64,000 nucleotides of DNA from JAGPCK01 sp964535575 (GTDB lineage Bacteria; Bacteroidota; Bacteroidia; UKL13-3). The notes under the pieces were generated by a model. That model was given only the letters and a program-made list of their open reading frames with translations, had not been told where the DNA came from and did not search any database. The translations under genes and the position numbers were made by a program. Below, piece by piece: positions 44,069 through 52,781 of this stretch (position 1 is the first letter of the stretch; every line of letters begins with the position of its first letter). The stretch lies in contig CAZHTC010000003.1 in NCBI GenBank assembly GCA_964535575.1, positions 62,001-126,000 on the forward strand. Reading direction: 5' to 3'.

Positions 44069-45127
44069 GTGTTGAGTCAGGAAATATTTATGCAACGGGC
44101 TTTGGAACTTGCCCGGCTGGGTGCAGGTTCGGTGGCTCCCAACCCAATGGTAGGATGTGTGATTGTGCATAATAACCAAATAATAGGCGAGGGCTGGCAC
44201 AGGCAGTTTGGCGGACCACATGCCGAGGTAAATGCCATTAATACGGTAAAAAATAAATCATTGCTTTCATCAAGCACCCTGTATGTAACGCTTGAGCCCT
44301 GTAATCATTTTGGTAAAACTCCTCCCTGCACCGCATTGATTTTAGAACATAAAATACCTGAAGTGATAATTGCTTCGCCCGACCCCAATCCGCTGGTGGC
44401 AGGAAAAGGAATAAAAAAACTGCAGGAAAGCGGAGTACAGGTAACTTCTCAGGTGCTGCTGGACGAGGCTATGGAATTAAACCGCAGATTTTTTGTGTTT
44501 CACCGGAAAGAGAGGGCGTATGTGATTCTAAAATATGCACAAACAACCGATGGGTTTATTGCAAAGAATATACATAAGGTAAGTAATGATGAATACCTGC
44601 ACGCTAAACAAATTAGTGGTGCTGCAGCGCAAAAGTTGGTTCATAAATGGCGAGCGGAGGAAGATGCTATTTTGGTAGGGTCGGCCACCGTTGCCAACGA
44701 TAATCCCCGGTTGAATGTACGTTTGTGGTCGGGCAAAAATCCGGTACGCGTGATTATTGATGATAAAGGTGCCATAGCCGGGGATGCCCATGTGCTTGAT
44801 GGTTCGCAGCCAACATTGATTTTTACAACTCTCAAAAATTATCCGGCTGTGAAAGGTGCCGAAGTAATTGTATTGGCTAAACAACAGTTTGCCGCACAGT
44901 TGCTGCATCAGTTGTTTGAACGCAAAATAATGTCGGTATTGGTTGAAGGAGGTAAACAAACCCTGCAAACGTTTATTGATGAGAACTTATGGGATGAAGC
45001 CAGAATTTTTACTTCGCCCAAAACATATATTTCAGGAATACCTGCTCCCAAACCGAAAGGGGAGGTTTTACTAAAAAAGCAGTTAGGAGATGATTGGTTT
45101 ACCCTGATTAAAAATACGACTAATTGA
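44069..45127 (+). CDS. ribD: Bifunctional riboflavin deaminase/reductase RibD
   Basis: About 352 residues. The deaminase domain has zinc motifs HAEVNAI and PCNHFGKTPPC. The reductase domain has KYAQTTDGFIAKN, DAILVGSATVANDNPRLN, PVRVIIDD and SVLVEGGKQTLQTFID. It catalyses steps two and three of riboflavin synthesis. Start choice: the longer frame at 44021 overlaps the prmC start, so I use GTG at 44069 ahead of the conserved FMQRALELARLGAG; a TTG one codon on or ATG at 44090 is also possible. The stop overlaps the transporter start. Confidence 0.92.
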   Translation: MLSQEIFMQRALELARLGAGSVAPNPMVGCVIVHNNQIIGEGWHRQFGGPHAEVNAINTVKNKSLLSSSTLYVTLEPCNHFGKTPPCTALILEHKIPEVIIASPDPNPLVAGKGIKKLQESGVQVTSQVLLDEAMELNRRFFVFHRKERAYVILKYAQTTDGFIAKNIHKVSNDEYLHAKQISGAAAQKLVHKWRAEEDAILVGSATVANDNPRLNVRLWSGKNPVRVIIDDKGAIAGDAHVLDGSQPTLIFTTLKNYPAVKGAEVIVLAKQQFAAQLLHQLFERKIMSVLVEGGKQTLQTFIDENLWDEARIFTSPKTYISGIPAPKPKGEVLLKKQLGDDWFTLIKNTTN

Positions 45128-45987
45128 GCTGGTTAATACTTAGCATTGTTTTTTCAACCCTGGTGGTGCTGTTGTTCAAATTTTTTGAGCGGCATAAAGT
45201 GAATATGTTTAACGGCATCATTGTGAATTACGCAGTTTGTTTTCTGGTTGGTATTGCTTTTTCTAATGAGCGTTCGGTTTCAACTGTGGTTCACTCCCCG
45301 TGGTTAGGTTGGGCATTAATATTGGGTATTTTATTTATCACTGTTTTTAATGCCATTGGTTGGGTGGCTCAAAAAATTTCCGTTTCCGTAAGCATGGTGG
45401 CTGCAAAAATGTCCGTAGTTATTCCGGTGCTGTTTGCGGTTTTTTATTTAGGAGAACAACTTCATGTGATTAAAATAGCCGGTATTGTTTGCTCTCTGGT
45501 TGCGTTGTATTTCGTAGCGGGGCAGGGGCAGGAGCAAACAAAAAAAGCTGGCGTGGTACTATTGTATCCGTTATTAGTATTTGCCGGTAGCGGGGCCATA
45601 GATACACTGATGAAATACATTCAGGTTACGTATCTGCATCAAAGCACCGCAGATTCGGTACTAACCGTTGTATTCGGAATGGCTTTTCTGTCGGGGTTAC
45701 TCTGGTACGGATTGATTAGCGAAAAAAAGAAAGCCGTGTTTACCCAACGTGATTTGATGGGAGGAGTAATACTTGGAGTGCCAAATTATTTTTCAATGTA
45801 CTTTCTTTTTCGGGCATTAAATGAGCCTGCATTGGGAGCAACCGTTATTTTTCCTGTCAACAATATTGGAATTGTATTGTTATCTACCCTGCTTGCTTTT
45901 GCTTTATTTAAAGAACGCCTTACCCCAAAGGGAATAGCCGGAATAGTGCTGGCCGTAATTTCTATCATAATAATCGCCCGTTTTTAA
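45124..45987 (+). CDS. EamA-family transporter
   Basis: 287 residues with about ten hydrophobic helices arranged as two EamA repeats, e.g. MVAAKMSVVIPVLFAVFYLG and ALGATVIFPVNNIGIVLLST with LFKERLTPKGIAGIVL at the end of each. These DMT proteins export or import small metabolites; the substrate here is unknown. Its TTG start lies inside the ribD stop region (TTGA overlap), and its stop shares a base with yigZ, so ribD-eamA-yigZ form a tight group. Confidence 0.88.
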   Translation: MSWLILSIVFSTLVVLLFKFFERHKVNMFNGIIVNYAVCFLVGIAFSNERSVSTVVHSPWLGWALILGILFITVFNAIGWVAQKISVSVSMVAAKMSVVIPVLFAVFYLGEQLHVIKIAGIVCSLVALYFVAGQGQEQTKKAGVVLLYPLLVFAGSGAIDTLMKYIQVTYLHQSTADSVLTVVFGMAFLSGLLWYGLISEKKKAVFTQRDLMGGVILGVPNYFSMYFLFRALNEPALGATVIFPVNNIGIVLLSTLLAFALFKERLTPKGIAGIVLAVISIIIIARF

Positions 45988-46607
45988 TGCTGTTCTCTGA
46001 TACGTATAAAACTCCGTCTTCACCTGCACAGGCAGAATTGCGCGAACGCGGCAGCAAATTTTTTGCTTATGTTTTTCCGGTGGCAAATGAGCAGGAGATA
46101 AAACAGCATCTGGCCGATTTGCGCAGGGAGTTTCCCGATGCAACACACCATTGTTACGCATGGAAACTGGGGACTGATGATACTCACCATCGGGCCAACG
46201 ATGACGGAGAACCGGCTAATACAGCAGGAAGGCCTATTCTCAGAGCCATTCAATCGGCAGGGATTACCAACGTACTGGTTGTGGTGATTCGGTATTTTGG
46301 CGGAAAATTACTGGGTGTTCCCGGATTGATTCAGGCTTATGGAGATGCAGCTACCGGAGCTCTAAAAAATACTTCGTTCATTGAAAAGGAAATTTCTTCT
46401 TTTTATCACCTCACTTATCCTTTTGAAGCGGAGGGAGAGGCCTTTCGTTTTTTAAAACAACAGCAGGCAACCATTCAACAGCAAACCTTGTCTGAAACAG
46501 GAGAGGCACAATTGCTTTTCAGTATTCGAATGAGCAAAGCCGGGCAACTGATGAGTGGAGTAAAAGATTATCATAAATTAAAAATTCATTACCTTTACAC
46601 TATATGA
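45987..46607 (+). CDS. YigZ/IMPACT family protein
   Basis: 206 residues. N-terminal UPF0029 domain with RERGSKFFAYVFPVANEQE, THHCYAWKLG, DDGEPANTAGRPIL and VVVIRYFGGKLLGVPGLIQAY, then a small DUF1949-like domain. Proteins of this group are linked to translation control, but the bacterial role is unsettled. Translationally coupled with the transporter upstream and the protease downstream (4-bp ATGA overlap). Confidence 0.93.
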   Translation: MLFSDTYKTPSSPAQAELRERGSKFFAYVFPVANEQEIKQHLADLRREFPDATHHCYAWKLGTDDTHHRANDDGEPANTAGRPILRAIQSAGITNVLVVVIRYFGGKLLGVPGLIQAYGDAATGALKNTSFIEKEISSFYHLTYPFEAEGEAFRFLKQQQATIQQQTLSETGEAQLLFSIRMSKAGQLMSGVKDYHKLKIHYLYTI

Positions 46608-48346
46608 GAAAGTTGTGTACCATATTTTTTATTCTGATTCAGTTAATCAGCAATGCGCAGAAAAATACTTCTTTGGGGAAAGGGAATTTATTTCTGCAAA
46701 GCCGTACTTCCCAATTGCTCACCAACCGTGTTTTTTTTGGCGGAAATGAAAACTCGCTTGATTGGAATATTCAAGAGTATTTCATTTCAACTTTACCTCA
46801 GTTAGCCAATCCGCTTTCCCGGTTGCAACTTGTATCAAAGCAGAGGGGGCCATTGGGGTTTCATTATAATTATGTCCAAACCTACAATAGCAAGCCTGTT
46901 TTTGGAAGCGAGCTTCGGGTTAATGTTGATGTGTACGGAAATTTAATTTCGGCATTCAACGGATTGTTTCAAATGCCACTGAACGCACCAGCGTATACAG
47001 CCGGGGTATGGTTTTTTGACGGCAGTAATCTGATCCCTGCAATGGTTAATAAAGCAGGTAATTATTGTACACTCAAAGATGAAAACGGACTATTGCTTTA
47101 TGAGGAAAATTTAAACAAATATTTGTTGCCTCAGGATTCTCTGGTTCAGGCAAAGGTATTTTTACCGGATCCACTTACCTCGGCACAGGTAGCTTATGGA
47201 AGTCCATATATTGATAATAATGACGCAGACATAACAGAGCTAAATGCGCAGCGGAAAGCAGTTTTATTGCGTGTAGATTTCAGTAACGATACCTTCAGAT
47301 TAACCAATCAGTATTTTCAATTAAAAGATTTCGACCCTCCGGGTATTGCGCCCGTTCAAAGCAAATCACCTGTTTTTGATTATACCCGATCACAAAGCGG
47401 ATTCGAAGACGTGAATGTTTTTTATCATCTCAATATGTACCGCAATCATGTAGACAGTATCGGATTTCAGCAGTATGTGAAAGATTCGATGATGGTAGAT
47501 GCGCACGCCATGGGTACCGCAGATAACTCTATGTATTCTAATTATAACGGTAAACCTGCCATGTTTTACGGGGTTGGCGGAATTGATGATGGGGAAGATG
47601 CCGATGTGATTGTTCATGAGTACACACACTCCATTATTGACAAAGCTACGGTTACCGATAATGAATCGATAGAGCGGCAGGCTATTGATGAGGCTGTTTG
47701 CGATTACATGGCTGCGGTTTATTCAAAAAATATTTCCAGCTATAACTGGAAGCATTTATACAACTGGGATGGAAATAATCCAACGCTTTTGTGGTATGGG
47801 CGTGATGTAGGTACAACAAAAACTTATCCTTACAATACATCTCAAAATTACTATTGGAACTCTGAAATCTTTTCCGGGGCTTTGGCTGATATTGACGACC
47901 GCATCGGTTCAGTTTTAACCGAGCGGTTATTGCTTGGTACTCTTGGGTCGGTAAGCCGTACCGCTACTATGAAACAAGTAGCAGCGTTAATGCTCATTAC
48001 CGATAGCATCATGTTTAATAAGGCAAATAGCTTTCCGGTTCAACTTGCTTTTTATGACCGTAAAATTATATCGCAAATGACTAATGTTCCTGCATTCGAT
48101 AAAACTTCACTTCACATATTCAATTCAGAAGCATTTGCCAGCGGCAACGGAGATTTAACGGTAACCTATGACGGGGCCGAACAAATGCAGTTGAGTTGTT
48201 ACGACATCACCGGACGACTGGTAATGAAAGAGCAAACGTTTTACCGGCAGGCAGTCGTTTCTTCTGCTCTCCTGAGGAGCGGGGTGTATATAATACAGCT
48301 ACGCATCAACGGAATGGTGTATGCGTTTAAAGTGGTACGAAATTAA
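46604..48346 (+). CDS. T9SS-secreted M36 (fungalysin)-like metallopeptidase
   Basis: 580 residues. Signal peptide (MRKLCTIFFILIQLISNAQK), a prodomain-like region with FHYNYVQTYNSKPVFGSELR (FTP-type), then a gluzincin zinc motif VIVHEYTHSIIDK with the third ligand in IERQAIDEAVCDYMAAVY. A type A T9SS sorting domain closes the protein (VTYDGAEQMQLSCYDITGRL ... LRSGVYIIQLRINGMVYAFKVVRN). It should be secreted and self-process its propeptide. Last gene of the ribD group, ended by a bidirectional terminator. Confidence 0.87.
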   Translation: MRKLCTIFFILIQLISNAQKNTSLGKGNLFLQSRTSQLLTNRVFFGGNENSLDWNIQEYFISTLPQLANPLSRLQLVSKQRGPLGFHYNYVQTYNSKPVFGSELRVNVDVYGNLISAFNGLFQMPLNAPAYTAGVWFFDGSNLIPAMVNKAGNYCTLKDENGLLLYEENLNKYLLPQDSLVQAKVFLPDPLTSAQVAYGSPYIDNNDADITELNAQRKAVLLRVDFSNDTFRLTNQYFQLKDFDPPGIAPVQSKSPVFDYTRSQSGFEDVNVFYHLNMYRNHVDSIGFQQYVKDSMMVDAHAMGTADNSMYSNYNGKPAMFYGVGGIDDGEDADVIVHEYTHSIIDKATVTDNESIERQAIDEAVCDYMAAVYSKNISSYNWKHLYNWDGNNPTLLWYGRDVGTTKTYPYNTSQNYYWNSEIFSGALADIDDRIGSVLTERLLLGTLGSVSRTATMKQVAALMLITDSIMFNKANSFPVQLAFYDRKIISQMTNVPAFDKTSLHIFNSEAFASGNGDLTVTYDGAEQMQLSCYDITGRLVMKEQTFYRQAVVSSALLRSGVYIIQLRINGMVYAFKVVRN

Positions 48347-48354
48347 CGGAAATA

Positions 48355-48380
48355 AAAAAGGGGCTTGAGGGCCCCTTTTT
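48355..48380. terminator. Bidirectional terminator between the protease and rplT
   Basis: AAAAAGGGGC pairs with GCCCCTTTTT around a short loop, placed between two convergent genes. Confidence 0.9.
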
Positions 48381-48404
48381 ACAACTCACTAAAGAAAATT
48401 AATT

Positions 48405-48749
48405 TTACTTGATAGAATCTACTACTTTCTTGAAAGTTTCAGGATGATTCATGGCTAAGTCGGCAAGAACCTTACGATTCATTCCCAGATTTTTTGCATG
48501 AACTTTTCCGATAAACTGTGAGTAGCTCATACCATACAGGCGTGCACCTGCATTGATACGCTGAATCCACAAAGCGCGATACAACCTTTTCTTGGTTTTA
48601 CGATCGCGGTAAGCGTAGCCCAAACCTTTTTCAATGGTGTGCTTGGCTACAGTGAGCACATTTTTTCTTTTCCCAAAAAAGCCTTTGGCTAGTTTAAGGA
48701 GTTTTTTCCGTCTTCTTCTCGAAGCAACTGAATTTACTGAACGTGGCAT
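48405..48749 (-). CDS. rplT: 50S ribosomal protein L20
   Basis: 114 residues: MPRSVNSVASRRRRKKLLKL, AKGFFGKRKNVLTVAKHTIE, DRKTKKRLYRALWIQRINAG, then a C-terminal helix region. It binds 23S rRNA early in 50S assembly. It follows rpmI by 84 bp, an interval that contains a TCCCG...CGGGA palindrome. Confidence 0.98.
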   Translation of the reverse strand: MPRSVNSVASRRRRKKLLKLAKGFFGKRKNVLTVAKHTIEKGLGYAYRDRKTKKRLYRALWIQRINAGARLYGMSYSQFIGKVHAKNLGMNRKVLADLAMNHPETFKKVVDSIK

Positions 48750-48777
48750 ATTACTGATGTTTTTTGGAACTGGGCGT

Positions 48778-48793
48778 TCCCGCTTGCACGGGA
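48778..48793. repeat. TCCCG-type palindrome in the rpmI-rplT spacer
   Basis: TCCCGCTTGCACGGGA has 5-bp arms and is related to the palindromes at 9939-9954 and 20702-20716. It sits in the transcribed spacer of a ribosomal protein operon, 29 bp upstream of the rplT start. Confidence 0.7.
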
Positions 48794-48833
48794 TTCTTAG
48801 AGCCTCGCTCCGGGTTAAACATAAAAACTAAAA

Positions 48834-49034
48834 TTACTTTCCTAATCCTAAAAGCCTTTTGATATTTCCTTCGTCAGGCTTCTCTACGTAAGCAGTTTTG
48901 GTAAGGTTACGTTTCTGCTTGGTTTCTTTTTTGGTAAGAATATGATTTTTGAAAGCACGGGCTCTCTTAATCTTACCGGAAGCAGTTACCTTAAATCTTT
49001 TCGCTGCGCTCTTGTTGGTTTTTACCTTAGGCAT
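48834..49034 (-). CDS. rpmI: 50S ribosomal protein L35
   Basis: 66 residues, the normal length: MPKVKTNKSAAKRFKVTASG, KIKRARAFKNHILTKKETKQ, KRNLTKTAYVEK. Third gene of the thrS-infC-rpmI-rplT operon. Confidence 0.98.
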   Translation of the reverse strand: MPKVKTNKSAAKRFKVTASGKIKRARAFKNHILTKKETKQKRNLTKTAYVEKPDEGNIKRLLGLGK

Positions 49035-49063
49035 TGTTCTTTGCTATTAATGGTTGTACTAAA

Positions 49064-49642
49064 TTATTTCTTTCCTTTCGGAGCAATCAAAAGGAACATT
49101 TTCTTTCCTTCCAATTTAGGCAATTGCTCCACTTTGCCTATTTCCTGTAATCGCTGTGCAAAAGTAAGCAGCAATACTTCGCCTCTTTCTTTGTACACAA
49201 TGGCCCTTCCTCTAAACATCACATAAGCTCTTACCTTGTGACCATCTTCGAGAAAACCCTGAGCATGTTTTAATTTAAATTCAAAATCATGCTCATCGGT
49301 ATTCGGGCCGAACCTTATCTCCTTCACGGTCGTTTTTACCGTATTGGCTTTGAGTTCTTTCTTTTTCTTCTTTTGCTCGTAAAGGAATTTTTTATAATCA
49401 ACTACTTTACAAACCGGAGGAACAGCTGTAGGGGAAATTTCAACCAGGTCAAGTTCCAATTCTTCTGCGAACTTCAATGCCTGCGAAAGTGGGTAAATGC
49501 CGGTTTCAATGTTTTCACCAACCACCCTTACTTCATGGGCTGTGATCTCTCTGTTGATCTTGTGTTCGTTTTCTCTTTTTTGAGGGCCTCTTCTGCCAAG
49601 AAAAGGTCTTCCTTGATTTGGATTTTGTACCAAGCGGGTTAT
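49064..49642 (-). CDS. infC: Translation initiation factor IF-3, probable AUA start
   Basis: About 192 residues. NKINREITAHEVRVVGENI, the linker VVDYKKFLYEQKKKKKEL, then the IF3-C domain KEIRFGPNTDEHDFEFKLKH and GREVLLL-type strands ending KKGKK. There is no ATG near the N-terminus. A TTG at 49633 is available, but an AAGGAG ribosome site lies 5 nt upstream of an in-frame ATA at 49642 (reading ATA ACC CGC TTG). Rare AUU/AUA/AUC starts are the known hallmark of infC and let IF-3 repress its own translation. I annotate from ATA; TTG remains possible. Confidence 0.9.
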   Translation of the reverse strand: MTRLVQNPNQGRPFLGRRGPQKRENEHKINREITAHEVRVVGENIETGIYPLSQALKFAEELELDLVEISPTAVPPVCKVVDYKKFLYEQKKKKKELKANTVKTTVKEIRFGPNTDEHDFEFKLKHAQGFLEDGHKVRAYVMFRGRAIVYKERGEVLLLTFAQRLQEIGKVEQLPKLEGKKMFLLIAPKGKK

Positions 49643-49647
49643 TTTTT

Positions 49648-49653
49648 CTCCTT
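49648..49653 (-). promoter_or_regulatory. Shine-Dalgarno AAGGAG of infC
   Basis: On the minus strand AAGGAG, 5 nt before the in-frame ATA and 14 nt before TTG. Shine-Dalgarno sequences are rare in Bacteroidota, so this one both decides the start and points to special control of infC. Confidence 0.6.
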
Positions 49654-49663
49654 TATTATTTTT

Positions 49664-51589
49664 TTACATATTATCCGGATGCTGTGAGTGAATAAGGCGG
49701 GCAAAATCTTCAGTTTTAAATTTGCCTATATCACCTTCTCCATGTTTACGCACCGAAATGTTTTCTTCATTTTGTTCCTGTTCTCCAACAACCACCATAT
49801 ACGGGATTTTTTTAGTTTCAGCATCTCGTATCTTTCTGCCAATCTTTTCGCTACGGTCGTCAAAAGAGGCGCGAATATCGGAACTTTTCAGTAAATCCAC
49901 AACTTTTTGTGCATATGGATTAAACTTATCACTTATGGGTAAAACAGCTACCTGATTGGGAGCCAGCCATGAAGGTAAATTTCCGGCATAATGTTCCAAT
50001 AAAAATCCTATAAACCGTTCATGGGTGCTTAATGGTGCCCGGTGAATAATGATTGGCCGCTCCTTTTCGTTGTTTTCGTTGGTAAACCACAAGTCAAATC
50101 GTTCAGCCTGAGCAAAATCAACCTGATTGGTGGCTAAAGTAAACTCGCGGCCAATGGCACTGTATATCTGAATATCTATTTTTGGTCCGTAAAAAGCAGC
50201 TTCATCCTCTACTTCCACAAAATTTACTCCCAGCTTTATCAAAACATTTCTCACCATAGCTTCGGTTTTAATCCAAAGTTCGGGCGAGTTGATGTATTTC
50301 TGCCCAAGTTTTTCGGGTGAGTGTTTTGAAAAACGCATCACATATTTTTCAATCCCGAATACTTTAAAATATTTCAGGTAAAGGTCGTTTACTTTGGTAA
50401 ACTCCTCCTGAAACTGGGCCTCGGTACAATAGATATGGGCATCGTTCATGGTGAGGCTGCGTACCCGCATTAATCCAAACAGTTCACCGCTTTGTTCATA
50501 ACGGTAGCAGGTTCCATACTCGGCAAATCGCAAAGGCAAATCGCGGTAAGATTTCGGAGTAGCCCCGAATATTTTGTGATGATGCGGGCAGTTCATGGCC
50601 TTCAGGTAGTATTTGTCGCCATCCATTTCCATTGGCGGAAACATACTTTCGGCATAATAGGGAAGGTGCCCGCTTTTCAGGTACATGCTTTCTTTGGCAA
50701 TATGCGGTGATTTTACTCTCACATATCCGGCAGCTTTTTCGGTTTTTTTTGCAAAATCCTCGAGCAGTTCAATGATGGCCGCACCATTGGGTAACCATAG
50801 GGGTAATCCAGGTCCTACATCATCATCAAAGGTGAAAATATCCAGTTCTTTACCCAATTTGCGGTGGTCGCGTTTTTTGGCTTCTTCCAGCATTTTCAGG
50901 TACTCCTCCAACTCACCTAGCTTGGGGAAAGTAATGCCATAAATCCGGGTTAGTTGTTTGTTTTTTTCATCCCCGCGCCAATAGGCTCCGGCAATATTCA
51001 TAAGCTTCACGGCTTTTATAAAACCGGTATTGGGCAGATGCCCGCCACGGCATAAGTCAGTAAAGTTGCTGTGTTCGCAAAAAGTTATTTCACCGTCATT
51101 CAGGTTTTCAATCAGCTCAACCTTGAACTCGTTATTTCGCTCTTTGTAATAGGCCAGCGCATCTGATTTGCTTACTTCTTTTTTATGGAACTCGGCTTTT
51201 TCTCTCGCCAGCTCTAATATTTTATCTTCAATCTTTTTGAAATCCTTTTCCGACAGGGTTTCTTCTCCCAAATCAACATCGTAATAAAATCCGTTTTCGA
51301 TAGCAGGGCCAATGGTGAGTTTTACCTTAGGGTAAAAAAACTCGAGCGCCTGAGCAAGTACGTGTGCCGAGGAGTGCCAGAAGGCTTGCTTGCCTTCTTT
51401 GTCGTTCCACGTAAACAAGGTCAATGAACCATCCTCTTGCAAGGGCTCACTTACTTCAATAATGCGATTGTTGAATTTGGCAGAAAGCACATTTCGGGCT
51501 AATCCTTCACTGATACTTTTGGCAATTTCCAGAGCCGTGGTGCCCCGTTCATACGATCGAACGGACCCGTCCGGGAGTGTAATATTCAT
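49664..51589 (-). CDS. thrS: Threonyl-tRNA synthetase
   Basis: 641 residues, normal length. TGS domain (NITLPDGSVRSYERGTTALE, 1-60), tRNA-SAD editing domain with HSSAHVLAQAL, catalytic core with KAMNCPHHHKIF (zinc Cys and His), RFAEYGTCYRYEQSGELFGL and RVRSLTMNDAHIYC, then an anticodon-binding domain (VAVLPISDKFNPYAQKVV). First gene of the thrS-infC-rpmI-rplT operon. Confidence 0.98.
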   Translation of the reverse strand: MNITLPDGSVRSYERGTTALEIAKSISEGLARNVLSAKFNNRIIEVSEPLQEDGSLTLFTWNDKEGKQAFWHSSAHVLAQALEFFYPKVKLTIGPAIENGFYYDVDLGEETLSEKDFKKIEDKILELAREKAEFHKKEVSKSDALAYYKERNNEFKVELIENLNDGEITFCEHSNFTDLCRGGHLPNTGFIKAVKLMNIAGAYWRGDEKNKQLTRIYGITFPKLGELEEYLKMLEEAKKRDHRKLGKELDIFTFDDDVGPGLPLWLPNGAAIIELLEDFAKKTEKAAGYVRVKSPHIAKESMYLKSGHLPYYAESMFPPMEMDGDKYYLKAMNCPHHHKIFGATPKSYRDLPLRFAEYGTCYRYEQSGELFGLMRVRSLTMNDAHIYCTEAQFQEEFTKVNDLYLKYFKVFGIEKYVMRFSKHSPEKLGQKYINSPELWIKTEAMVRNVLIKLGVNFVEVEDEAAFYGPKIDIQIYSAIGREFTLATNQVDFAQAERFDLWFTNENNEKERPIIIHRAPLSTHERFIGFLLEHYAGNLPSWLAPNQVAVLPISDKFNPYAQKVVDLLKSSDIRASFDDRSEKIGRKIRDAETKKIPYMVVVGEQEQNEENISVRKHGEGDIGKFKTEDFARLIHSQHPDNM

Positions 51590-51681
51590 ATTTTTTTATC
51601 TTAAGAACGGCAAATATAACTTTTTCCCAGTGTCCTTTGCTATCAATTTAGGCCGAGTGGTAACTGCAAAGGAGAATGCAT

Positions 51682-51713
51682 AAAAAAAGCTTCCGGTAAA
51701 GGAAGCTTTTTTT
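51682..51713. terminator. Terminator after the BI-1 gene
   Basis: AAAAAAAGCTTCC pairs with GGAAGCTTTTTTT around GGTAAA, 21 bp beyond the stop at 51734 on the minus strand, and upstream of thrS's promoter region. Confidence 0.9.
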
Positions 51714-51733
51714 ATAAAATGAATAAGGTATGG

Positions 51734-52465
51734 TTAGTCGCCTCTTCTTCCGCCAAATAAACGAAGAAGGAAAAGGAAAAGATTGATAAAATCGAGGTAG
51801 AGATTCAATGCACCCATTAAGGCAGTTTTGCCTGCAACTTCTTTGCCCTGCATGGCAATGCCGCTTCCAATTACTTTGAGTTTTTGAACATCGTAGGCGG
51901 TGAGGCCGGTAAACACCAGTACACCAATGAAGCTGATAACATAATCCATTGCCTGGCTATGCATAAACATATTGATTAATGAGGCGATGATAATACCCAC
52001 AAGACCCATCATCATAATGCTGCCAAAATTGGTAAGATCTTTTTGCGTAGTGTATCCTGCCACTGCCATTACCCCAAAAGTAAGGGATGTAACCAAAAAG
52101 GTAGTGGCAATAGAGCCAAGGCTATAGGCCAAAAATATAAAGCTCAAACTGATTCCATTTACCGCAGCATAAGCCAGAAACAAGGCTAACAGTACCGGAT
52201 AGGAAAACCGTTGAAAACCCATTCCCATAGCCAGTACAAAAAGCAAAGGGGCAAACATTACCACGTAGGCAAAAATGTTCAATTTGCCGGTTTCCAGATT
52301 GACAAGAAGGCTTAGTAAATCCATTGATGTGCTGAACAGGTAAGCCATGCCGGCTGAAATAATTAATGCTACAAACATCCAACTGAAAACGGATGACATA
52401 AAAGTTTTAGATACGCTTAATTCCCGATCAGCGTAAAGAGACGGTTCAAAAGGATTATTTTCCAT
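51734..52465 (-). CDS. Bax inhibitor-1/YccA family membrane protein
   Basis: 243 residues with seven hydrophobic helices. Family motifs are SVFSWMFVALIISAGMAYLF, GISLSFIFLAYSLGSIATTF-like, and the C-terminal LTAYDVQKLK with an Asp in the conserved pore region, ending near YLDFINLFLFLLRLFG. Relatives form pH-sensitive calcium leak channels. Monocistronic, with a strong terminator. Confidence 0.93.
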   Translation of the reverse strand: MENNPFEPSLYADRELSVSKTFMSSVFSWMFVALIISAGMAYLFSTSMDLLSLLVNLETGKLNIFAYVVMFAPLLFVLAMGMGFQRFSYPVLLALFLAYAAVNGISLSFIFLAYSLGSIATTFLVTSLTFGVMAVAGYTTQKDLTNFGSIMMMGLVGIIIASLINMFMHSQAMDYVISFIGVLVFTGLTAYDVQKLKVIGSGIAMQGKEVAGKTALMGALNLYLDFINLFLFLLRLFGGRRGD

Positions 52466-52556
52466 TTATATTAAATTGTTTAATGTTTTTAAATTGCAGA
52501 GGCAACTATATCAAAAGTTATTCCGATTAACAAAGCACGGAATTTCTGCCAAATTT

Positions 52557-52781
52557 TCATACAACAGGTTTTGGAGGCAGGGCAAATGCCTGAGCTTCAT
52601 GTGCAAATTCTCCCTTATGGGAGCCATCACAAAATGGTTTTTTTTGCGATAGTCCGCAGCGGCATAAGGAAATTACGGTACGTCCGGCTAAATCATAGAT
52701 ATTTCCTTCTGCGTCTACAATTTCAAAGTCGCCTTCAATCTTGATGGCGCTGTTGCTTTTAATGGTTATACGGGTTGTCAT
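52557..52781 (-). CDS. CDGSH-type iron-sulfur protein
   Basis: 74 residues from MTTRITIKSNSAIKIEGDF. The 2Fe-2S signature CRCGLSQKKPFCDGSH supplies three Cys and one His. Small proteins of this kind are redox or cluster-transfer factors. The ATG overlaps the stop of the upstream methyltransferase (ATGA), so they are translationally coupled. The shorter start is chosen for that reason. Confidence 0.92.
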   Translation of the reverse strand: MTTRITIKSNSAIKIEGDFEIVDAEGNIYDLAGRTVISLCRCGLSQKKPFCDGSHKGEFAHEAQAFALPPKPVV

